Source: Thinopyrum elongatum (lineage: Eukaryota; Streptophyta; Magnoliopsida; Poales; Poaceae). Taken from it: 64,000 nt of DNA. Under the pieces are notes generated by a model. It ran no database searches and was not told the origin of the DNA. It worked only from the letters and a program-made list of their open reading frames with translations. The stretch is from positions 307,221,048-307,285,047 of the forward strand of contig CM022302.1 in NCBI GenBank assembly GCA_011799875.1, in the 5' to 3' direction. Of this stretch, positions 36,185 to 44,645 are shown piece by piece (the first letter of the stretch is position 1; the number at the start of each line of letters is the position of its first letter). The translations under genes and the position numbers were made by a program.

Positions 36185-37079
36185 TGTCGTGGGAAACCAC
36201 GGCCACCTATGGGGCCATGAGCCCCTTTTGGTTCGGCAGGGGGACTGAGCACGTTGCACAAAGAGCGGAGGAGTGCAACGCAGCACGACAGAGATCACAC
36301 GGGCAGTTTTACCCAGGTTCGGGCCGCCACGAGGCGTAAAACCCTACTCCTGCTTTGGTGGATTGATGGTGGATGGTGGTGGAAACGCAGCGCTCTTACC
36401 CGGCAGGGTTGCCACGGGGCTAGAGCAGCTACGCGCGTATGAGTGTACAAGGGTCCGAATCCTTTCTATGGTTGCCATGGGCCTCCTTTTATAGATCAAG
36501 GGGTCACCACAGTGGCAAATAAGTCATTGTGTAGTGATTAGATAGCAAACAGTGCTATCATATCTACTCTGCAGACAGAGTAGTACGCATTAAATGCGCC
36601 ACTTAGCGTCACATCATGGCCTGCCCGGCACGCCTTGCCGGGCTGTTTGGCCACCTTCTCTCCTGTCTGCATGACATGTCGGTGGACGGGTGTCATTTGG
36701 AGGCGATTCCTGTAGGAAATGGCTGCCATGTGGCAAAAGGCAGCCACTTAGTCATTTTGGGGCTTGACACCGCACCGATCAATGACTTGCGTCGCTGTGA
36801 GGTAGGGCGGTCTTGCCTTCGTAGGACCCGGCAGGCCTGCCGGGGCGGTCTTGAGGCTTGCTTCCAGGGCAACCTTGACCTAGCCAGGCTCTCCTGCCCG
36901 GCAAGGGAAGTTTTCCCTTAGCGGTGTCTTGCTCCTTGGCTTGACTTGGTCTTCTCAACCTGCCCTTTGATTCCTCAAAGAGCCTATCTCTTCATCTTGG
37001 CCTTGTCTTGGATGTTGCAATCTTGTTTTTGGGCCTATGCACAATCTGGGCAACAGACCCAGGGTTTGTTGCACCGACA
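36185..37079 (-). repeat. Element C 3' LTR
   Basis: The 895-bp LTR runs from tgtcgtggg to gcaccgaca on the + strand and is homologous to the B LTR. The TATA-like box on the minus strand is at 36487-36494. Confidence 0.85.
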
Positions 37080-37095
37080 GGAGCCCCCAGGCCTG
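37080..37095 (-). promoter_or_regulatory. Element C polypurine tract
   Basis: The minus strand reads CAGGCCTGGGGGCTCC up to the LTR start. It marks the left-hand LTR as the 3' LTR. Confidence 0.7.
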
Positions 37096-37551
37096 GCCCA
37101 AACGAGCTGCCGGGCGTCGTCGGGGTGGGCCGTATCTTGTGCATAGGTGAGGGGGAAATAGCTGCTTGTCCCTTGAGATCTTCTTTGCTTCTTCATTAAT
37201 CTAAGCCCAGGTTAGTTTCTAGTTCTTCCGTGCGTCGCGTAATGCCGACCGCAGTGATGGAGATAATGGGCCACGATCCGTGGAGTTACCCATGTCCCTT
37301 GTTCACGGGGCGGACCCCACTATCCCTCCCCGCTCCAAGTGCTTCTGCCACGTGTATTGCATGCATTGCGCAAGGTTGGTGGCGGATGCGGAGGGTGCGG
37401 GAACGAGTGCCATGGAAGAAAGCTAGGGGTCATGGATTGGTGCAGGGGGTCGGCCTTGATTCTTCGAGCCGTTAATGGCGAGGAGGAGCCAGACTAGCCG
37501 AGCAGGGCGGCCACCTCCACGAAGAAATCCCAGCCCCCTGCCACGCCCGCC

Positions 37552-37559
37552 TATAAAAA
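37552..37559 (+). promoter_or_regulatory. TATA box of the antisense B3-like gene of C
   Basis: tataaaaa lies 77 bp before the ATG at 37629. The stretch 37096-37551 has no ORF and would hold the upstream promoter. Confidence 0.6.
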
Positions 37560-37628
37560 GAGGGCATGGTGTGAGATGTTCCTCCACACCTCCTTCCTTC
37601 TCCATTTCTGCAGTCGCCCACGTCTGTC

Positions 37629-38285
37629 ATGGTGAGAGGTCAGGAGTCTGGTCCTCCCCAAGTGGAGACGAGAACTTCTGCTCGACAGCATCTCCCTCCT
37701 CCCCCCGAAGATGCGGGGATGGAGCCTGTGATGAGGGGAGGTGGGAGAGGACGAGGTCGAGGCCGTCGTGGCGCACGGGGCGGAGGGGGACGGGGTGGTG
37801 CTCTAATTGCGCCCCCGCCGGCTGCCCCTCCCCCGATGAAAGGCCACGTTGGAGACCAGCCTCTGGAGCTCGTCATTAGGCTGTATAAGCCTCCGCGCGG
37901 CCGCCTTCGTTTCCCCACCCCATTCGCAAGGGCGATGGAGCTCGAACAGCCGCGTGCGTTGAGACTACACATGAGGGGCTGTGGGAATGGCAGCATACGG
38001 GTGGATGTGGATTTCCCCGCCCCTCATGCCATGTACTTCCGCCGTGGCTGGAAGACGTTTGCCAACGCCCATAGCTTGTCGGAAGGGCACGTTCTCCATT
38101 TTAAGTTAATGGAGGCCGATTTCCTCTCCGTCAAGGTTTTCGGGAGCTTAGGTGCTCGTTTAGGGTGCTACGCGGAGAGCCCGACGGACGATGAAAGCTC
38201 CTCCTCGAGCGATAGCAACGAGGAGGATAGTGACGGCGATGACGATGGTGTCGGCCAGGAGGGCGACGACTCTGACTCTGGCTGA
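37629..38285 (+). CDS. Antisense B3-domain-like protein of element C, intact
   Basis: The product is 218 aa, ATG to TGA. Residues 37-57 are an Arg/Gly repeat (RGRGRGRRGARGG), residues 80-175 look like a B3 DNA-binding fold, and residues 183-218 are an acidic Ser/Asp/Glu tail. B3 landmarks in order: LELVIRLYKPP, LRFPTPFARAMEL, LRLHMRGCGNGSIRVDVDF, MYFRRGWKTFANAHSLSEGH and FLSVKVFGS. Plant B3 proteins bind DNA, and an acidic tail could act in activation; both roles are inference here. It is transcribed against pol, with its own TATA box 77 bp upstream, as extra antisense ORFs are in the Tat lineage. The frame is intact although the neighbouring integrase is truncated and has a stop. There is no signal peptide or membrane segment. 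An alternative is a captured gene fragment with no function. Confidence 0.72.
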   Translation: MVRGQESGPPQVETRTSARQHLPPPPEDAGMEPVMRGGGRGRGRGRRGARGGGGRGGALIAPPPAAPPPMKGHVGDQPLELVIRLYKPPRGRLRFPTPFARAMELEQPRALRLHMRGCGNGSIRVDVDFPAPHAMYFRRGWKTFANAHSLSEGHVLHFKLMEADFLSVKVFGSLGARLGCYAESPTDDESSSSSDSNEEDSDGDDDGVGQEGDDSDSG

Positions 38286-39781
38286 GCACCAGCCACACCA
38301 TCACCATCAGGCGGCGGCACCATCATCTGCACCTGCATTTCCTCCCCGGGAAGGTGATTTGCCGGGGAGTTGGATGCAAGGGTGGGGGTGGTGCTCCTGG
38401 CTCCTCTAGCAGCCTTCCAGCTGGACCCCGGCAGGCATCCTCAAGGGCTGCAGCTTCGTTCGCCCTGCCATGTCCTGCTGGCCCTAGTGGTGGCGGTTGA
38501 CGATTCGTCTCCGCCGTTCTCTTCACCATCACCTTCGCCAGCGCCCTCCCGCTCTCACCAGGCTCCTTGTCAGGGGACCCGACGGGGTCAGGCTGGGCTT
38601 CTGCCCAGGCGCTCCTTTTGCCCTCTTCACCTCCTGCCGCAGTGCCTAGAAGTGGAGGGGCAAGATAGGGCATCACGGGTAGACCTGGCCATGGGATACC
38701 CGGCCCGGCCGGACCCGGCCCGAAAAAGCCCGACCCGGCCCAGCACGACCTTGCCCACGGGACGGGCCTGGGCCTGAGATTTCAGCCCGACGCCCGGGCC
38801 GGGCCGGGCTCGGGCCCGGCATATTTGCGATTTAGGGAAGGGCCCGGCCTGACGGCCCAAGGCCCGGCCGGCTTTTGCTCTGATGGGCCGGGCCTTGGCC
38901 TGATATTATGCCCGATGCCCGGGCCAAGCCGGGCCCGGGCCCAGATTTTTTGCAGCGGGCTTTGTTTGGCCCGGCCCGAAGCCCGGCCCGGCCCGACATT
39001 TGGCCAGGTATAATCACGGGGCACTTATCTTTTTTCAATCTAAAATATGTAGGCATTTGCCAAACTTTAGTTCAAATTATGTAATCCCTTTTATCCAAGT
39101 TTGTGTTCTATAGGGTCTGTACTTGTTGATCAGCATATTAATGAAAAAGATCAACCTTGTTTGGCACTTGTGCATGTAACATGTCCATGCAGAGGGAGAA
39201 TCCCTCTATACGCTTAAGTAAACAAGTTTTTCCCCCGGTAGGCTATCCTGCCGGTACCCTCAAGTTGCTGCCGCGGGGCTGGGCCTGCCGGGCACAAATC
39301 ATGAAGATGGACCAGCCCCCCGCCAACTTTCTCGCCAAAGGCCACTACAACCTCCCTGACCGAAGCAATGTTTGAGTCAAGGGACGGGAGCACCTAAGTG
39401 TTTGAAAGCGGCGAGGTTTTGCTATGCACAATTCCTTAATTACAAAACGCGTATGGATAAGAGAGAGAACTTATCTTTTTGGGCTTGCCGGGGATCGCAA
39501 TGTAGGCTTGTCTTCTCTTCTCCTTTTTCGGGACCGAATCCACGGTAGGAGCCTGTAGTTTGATGCAGATGAAAATGATGTCTCATGCAATCTTATCTAC
39601 ATGAACATGCAATGCTCATGATATGCTTATGCATGCATGCAATTTGTTGGGGGCCCCCTAGCGCTTCATTTATTTCTTTATTGCTCAGGGTCTGCGCCTT
39701 GCTTTGTACAAGGGGTTACATGCAATAGAGGCAAGGCCTGTACAAAAGGGTGGCCGCCGGGCAGGGCCCGACAGCCGCGCC
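38286..39781 (-). other. Element C 3' interior, non-coding
   Basis: From 38396 on it is homologous to 9509-10550 of B, so B and C share this stretch. I see no supportable ORF. It contains the MITE at 38680-39012. Confidence 0.65.
38680..39012. mobile_element. hAT-type MITE (333 bp) with 8-bp target duplication
   Basis: The ends are tagacctggcca and tggccaggtata, inverted repeats matching at 11 of 12 bases. The flanks are identical 8-bp repeats atcacggg (38672-38679 and 39013-39020). Element B has one uninterrupted copy of this target (9785-9792), giving an empty site. An 8-bp duplication with short terminal inverted repeats is the hAT signature. The interior is made of ggcccg-rich repeats on both halves and has no transposase, so it must have been moved in trans. 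Confidence 0.88.
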
Positions 39782-40580
39782 TTACGAGTAGAACTTGCGG
39801 AGATGCTCAATGTTCCATGAGTTTTGCAACTGAATGCCATCCCCGGTCTCCAGACGGACTGCGGCAGGTCTGGTGACTCGTACTACCCGGTAAGGGCCTT
39901 CCCACTTTGGCGTCAACTTGTTTGCACCCTTGGCGGACTGAACGCGCCTAAGGACAAGGTCGCCTTCCTTAAAACACCGGGCATGAACCCTGCGGCTGTG
40001 ATAGCAACGCAGGGCTTGCTGATAGCGTGCGGCACGCGTAGCAGCCCAGAGACGGTTCTCCTTGAGTTGCACAACGTTGTCACGCCGGTGCTGATCTTGC
40101 GCTACCTCATCCTAGGCAAGCACTCGAGGTGACCCGTCAATGAGTTCCGTGGGGATAACTGCTTCTGCCCCATAGACTAGGGAGAAGGGAGTCTGCCCGG
40201 TAACTCGATTTGGTGTCGTTCTGAGGGACCAAAGAACCACCGGTAGCTCATCGATCCATTGCCTGCCACACTTCTGTAGCCTATCAAATGTTCTCGTCTT
40301 GAGTCCTTGCAACACTTCAGTGTTCGCCCTCTCAGCTTGCCCGTTGCTCCTTGGATGGGCCATAGAGGCGAACAAGATTTTGCTCCCGAGGGCATGAACG
40401 TATTGCATGAAGGCGCGACTTGTGAACTGGGTGCCATTGTCAGTGATGATCCGGGCAGGAACTCCGAAGCGGCACACCAATCCTTTCAAGAACTTGATAG
40501 TTGACTGAGCAGTCACCTTTCTCACGGGCTCTACTTCCGGCCACTTTGTAAACTCGTCGATTGCAACGAACAAGAATTCA
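39782..40580 (-). pseudogene. Element C integrase, C-terminal part
   Basis: The fragment starts within the DDE core. The second Asp (ITDNGTQF) and the Glu (NGQAERAN) are present, and the C-terminal domain ends EHLRKFYS. A TAG at 40112-40114 splits it, and the N-terminal zinc finger and first Asp are missing because C ends at 40580. It is very close to the B integrase. Confidence 0.8.
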
Positions 40581-40616
40581 TGATGAGCATTAGCGCGCGA
40601 TGAAGAAAGCTGCCAG

Positions 40617-41904
40617 GTGGTGCAGCGGCCCCAAGTAGAAGCGTGTGCGCTCCCAGCACCACCACGTCAAGACCGTATACCGCCAGAGGCGGCCGCACGT
40701 GGGCATCAAGATCAGGCTCCTCCCCGGCGGGTGGCCCCGGTGAATGCGGCAGGGTGCCGTGCTTTCACCCCGGAGCTGTGCCGCGTTGTCTGGCTCGGCA
40801 AGTTCAAGCCGGATCTGCCTCCACGCTACGACGGCACCCCTGACCCCGCTGAGTTCCTCTAGCTCTACGAGCTGAGCTTCGAGGCGGTGAACGGCAACGA
40901 GAAGGTCATGGCAAACTGTTTCCCCATGGCCCTCAAGGACGGCACACGCTCCTGGCTCCTGAACCTTTCGGTGGGATCGATCTCCTCCGGGGACGAGCTA
41001 CGCGAGCGCTTCATCACGAACTTCCAGGGCACTCGCGACCGCGCTCCCGGGGCAGGTGACCTGCGACGCATCAAGCAGCAGCCAGGCGAAACCTTGCACA
41101 AGTACATACAACGCTTCACCAACGTTTGCCTCAAGATCCCGAAGGTGTCGGACGAGGCCATCGTTACGGCGTTCTCTGAGGGTGTCCGAGATGTCAAGAT
41201 GAAGGAAGAGCTCGCCATGCACAAGGATTTGTGCCTGGCTCTGGAGATGTTTAACATGGCCAGCAAGTGCACAAGGGCGGAGGAAGGTCGCCTCTCCCTC
41301 CTGGAGCTCCTGGAGGTCGACCCTGAAGACAAGAAGGCCAAGGCTAAGGACATGAAGTGCAATGGTCCAGCTGTGCTCGCGGCTGAGCCTGAGATGAAGC
41401 GCGGCTGCGACCACCTCGAGTCCTCCAAGGGCAGCCATCCATTTTGCGTCTTCCATTACATCCATAGCCACAACACCAATGACTGCCAAGAGCTCAGGGC
41501 AATCCATGACGGGTGCTTTGGTCGCCGTACCGAGCGCAACGACCATGGCTACGGCCGCGGAGGAGGCTGCGGGGGTGGCCGCTGGGACAACTGCAACCCC
41601 CGCCAGGAATGGCATGATCAACCTCGTGAGGACCGCTGGTAGGGCCAGCCTCGCGACGGCCGCTGGAGGAACCAGCCTCGTGAGGACCATCCTCAGGGCA
41701 ACGCCGGTCTCCCTCCGCCGCCGCCGCCGCCAAGGAGGAACGACGACCACCACCAAGACGATGGGGCCGGGGGCTTCCAGGAGCCTCGTGCCATTACCTG
41801 CATCCTGGGTGGTGCTCAGGCCGCCACTTCCCACCGCATCTTCAAGCAGTTTGCTCGTGAGGTGAACGCAGCCCTCCCCAAGCTTGAGGCGCGCGCCCCC
41901 TCAG
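40617..41904 (+). pseudogene. Element D gag
   Basis: FKPDLPPRYDGTPDPAEFL is followed by a TAG at 40860-40862, then in the same frame by MANCFPMALKDGTRSWLLNL, the capsid-like block also seen in B. A Cys/His segment (CVFHYIHSHNTNDCQ) and a Gly/Arg-rich tail follow. There is another TAG at 41640-41642 and a frameshift near 41905. The start is not visible, because the first part lies beyond the junction. Confidence 0.75.
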
Positions 41905-42720
41905 GTGGTTAAAGTACGCCATCACCTTTGACTCTATAGACCAGCTCAAGTGCTCAGCTGCCGCTGGCGTGCTCCCAATGCTCTGCTCACCGACCATCAG
42001 GAACGTCCTCATCACCAAGACACTCGTCAATGGCAGTGCGGGGCTCAATATTCTCTCCGTCGAGACGTTCGAGACGCTCCAGGTGCCATACGACCAGCTC
42101 CTCCCTACCAAGCCTTTCTCAGGAGTGACCAATGGCTCCACCACCCACATAGGGCAGATTCGCCTCCCTGTCACCTTTGGCCAGTGAGACAACTACCACA
42201 CCGAGCTCATCGACTTTGATGTCGCCCACATTCACCTCCCGTACAATGCCATCCTCGGGTATCCATCCCTCGCCAAGTTCATGGCGGCGACTCACCATGG
42301 CTACAACGTCCTCAAGATGCCAGGAAGCGGCGGTATCATCACGGTCACCTGCGACGAGAAGGTAGCAGTGTGCTCCCTTGAGTGCGCCTACCAGGCTGCG
42401 GCGGTCTAGAACTCCGACAACGCGGGTGCAGTTCAGCCTCCTGAGGCCATCCCCAAGAAGAAGAAGCAGCTCCTCCCCAAGGGCCGCCAGGAGGCTAGTG
42501 CGTCTGACGATCGTGCCTCAGGCCCCGCGCCCGCTACTGGGGCGCCTTTCCCCCTTGCATAGGAAGGCGTGCCCGACGCCCCTCTCAGGATATGCTCGGG
42601 GGCTCTCCTCTGGAGGGCCTTTGACCTAACCAGCGTCATGAGGGAGGCGTTCGGGCACCACGTGGAGGCATGCTTCAACGCGCACTTACGTGAGTAGGGC
42701 GCAGCGCGCCAGGCGCTCAA
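41905..42720 (+). pseudogene. Element D protease, active-site Asp replaced
   Basis: The active-site loop reads LVNGSAGLNILS, with Asn (codon 42029-42031) at the Asp position. The fold continues with RLPVTFGQ, a TGA at 42186-42188, and LPYNAILGYPSLAKFM. A stop near 42408 and a Lys/Arg-rich linker come next. The same replacement occurs in G. Confidence 0.75.
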
Positions 42721-42789
42721 GAGTTCATCACCATGGCAATCGAGGAGCTCCAGGAGGCGTGAGCCATGCGTGGTGAGCGTCGCCCCGCA

Positions 42790-43110
42790 TCATCCAGTGC
42801 AGTTGCCACCCCTGACATGGGTGGCGAGCTGCGCGTCTGCGTCAATATCCCAGGTCTCAACAGGGCCGCTTCTTAGGAGCTCTACTGGACGTCCCGTGTT
42901 GGACGGAGTGGGGTCTGCCCCCACAGCTACATCCGCATGCCATTCGGCCAGCTGAACATGGCTGCCTCGCACCAGCGCTACATGCAGGGCGTCCTGGCGG
43001 CTCGCGAGGCCCGGCGTCAGGCGATCCTGACAGAGGAGGTGCCGGACCCTCGCGAGCTTCCTGGGCCTCCAGAGTGCCCCGAGCCTCAGGAGTCAGCCGA
43101 CTCATGAGGA
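42790..43110 (+). pseudogene. Element D collapsed reverse transcriptase
   Basis: Two short RT pieces survive: an LRVCVNIPGLNRA-like segment near 42826-42870 and an SYIRMPFGQLNMAA-like segment near 42925-42965. The intervening palm region and everything through integrase is missing compared with G. This makes D non-autonomous. Confidence 0.55.
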
Positions 43111-43961
43111 ACGACCTCTGCAGCGCACATCTTCAGCTACCCCAATGCTCCTACAACGACGGTGCCAGGTGACTTTTTGGTTTGTTCAATTGAGGGCGCC
43201 CCTCGGGCTGCATTATCCTCAAGCTGCCAGGGCCTACACCTGCAGCATATATCATTTTGCACATGTATCAGAACTGGCTTTGCCCTTCCGTGAATTGCTT
43301 AATATTATCACCTACATGTCCAATGCTTCGCCACCATGAATGTTGTGCGCCCTCATGAGCCTGCCCGCGACAGCCTCATGATTAAGGACTGGCACAATGT
43401 CTGTGCTCAAGTCCGTCCCTACAGTGTCGATAAACCCAAGTGGCTGAGCTCTGTCTCGCGGGCTAGCTCCCATGCACGTCACCTCCCATGGTCCTTGGTG
43501 CCTTGTTCTCGCATGAGCTAATCGAGAGCAGATGAGTTAGGGTGCGTGACAAGGTGCCTCGCCGCCGCGGGAGCTGCGCGTCGGTTGTCTTTCTTTAGGG
43601 TTGCTGCATGAGAAGACTGGGCACCAACGACCCCAGGAGGTGACGTGAACGGGATCGGCCCGCCAGACAGAGCTCAACCGTTGGGTTTATCGACGCTGCA
43701 GGGATGGACCCGAGGACAGACGCCGTGCCCAGTCTTCTCATGCAGCAACCCTAAATTCTGGCGCAACATCAACATCTCTCGCAATTTTTGTAGGCTCCCC
43801 GTAACAAAATTCTGGCGCAACCCGCCTTGAGGTAGGGCCCCGTGAGTCCCGCGCTGGCTCACGGGTGCCCATATACACCTCCTCCAGTCCGGCCGTGCAA
43901 GCCACGTGTCCGGACGGGGCTGTACATGCCCCGGAGTCTCCCCTCAGAGGGAACTCCCACC
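43111..43961. other. Element D low-homology spacer with inverted repeats
   Basis: It replaces RNase H and integrase. It contains the perfect 31-bp inverted repeat, a larger diverged inverted copy (43393-43480 against 43640-43712), and a 15-bp direct repeat at 43753-43767 and 43808-43822. The ORFs are short and have no recognisable domain. Confidence 0.5.
43594..43755. repeat. Perfect 31-bp inverted repeat
   Basis: The arm 43594-43624 and the arm 43725-43755 are exact reverse complements over 31 bp, with 100 bp between them. No target duplication flanks the pair (ctttc on the left, ttctg on the right). Confidence 0.88.
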
Positions 43962-44135
43962 CACGCACCAGTGGAAGACCCATGCTCCATGCTGGCGGAT
44001 GACACGGTCGAGGCGCGACTATGCCCACACACCAGTGGAAGCCCCATGCTCCGCGCTGGCGGACAACATGGTCGAGGCGCGGCTATGCCCATGCTAAAGT
44101 GGAAGCACCATGCTCCGTGCTGGTGAATAAACAAC
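43962..44135. repeat. 64-bp minisatellite, 2.7 copies (D)
   Basis: Units start at 43962, 44026 and 44090 and each contains a catgctcc motif. It is homologous to the G copies at 31934-32045. Confidence 0.8.
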
Positions 44136-44645
44136 TGAGGGCACCCTAGCGGCTGCAATAACCTCAGGAGAGCGAACAGGCTCGCTGTCCAGCCCCACCG
44201 CGCCGCTTTCCCTATGGGAGGGTCGCGCGAGGGGGCTGGGCAGGGGGGCTACGCTGAGGCCTCGCCTGGCGTATGCCACCTCACCAGGTCTCTCGCACCT
44301 GGTCTTCCCGCATCCCTCCCAGGCAAAGGCTGGCGAGCAAAGGTATGAAGGACTCCGGATTACCTTGTACAGCTGCTTGTTTTTTCCTTCATGAGGGCCG
44401 TTCGCACGTCAAGGGGGGCCCCTGAGCATCGCGACTCAGGGGCCTCACTAGTCACGTAGCCCCTCGCCCCTTGGTCTCGTCCTGGTGATCCGGATGCCCC
44501 AACGACGGACGAGGTATGCGCGGGGCTGGGCCGTGCCGATGCAGAACGCTGGCAAACGCGAAGGAAACCAAGCACGAAAGAGAAATCGCGGAGTCCTAGC
44601 AAATTATTACAAAGCATAATGTCTCATAAGTTCAAACAGAAGCTC
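44136..44645. other. Element D non-coding stretch
   Basis: No ORF with a recognisable feature. It lies downstream of the antisense gene and would form its 3' untranslated part. Confidence 0.5.

Larger units (their letters stand above)
36185..40580 (-). mobile_element. Element C: Tat gypsy of the B family, 5' two-thirds missing
   Basis: From left: 3' LTR, polypurine tract, + strand B3-like gene, non-coding interior with a MITE, then the C-terminal two-thirds of integrase on the minus strand. Homology to B stops at 40580, inside integrase, at the last base shared with B. The rest of C (zinc finger of integrase, RT, protease, gag, 5' LTR) is absent. It is inserted in the protease of G; the left flank bases are tgggg. 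Confidence 0.82.

Noticed and set aside
43594..43755. MITE bounded by 31-bp inverted repeats
   Set aside because: No target duplication on the flanks and no known terminal motif; kept as an inverted repeat only.
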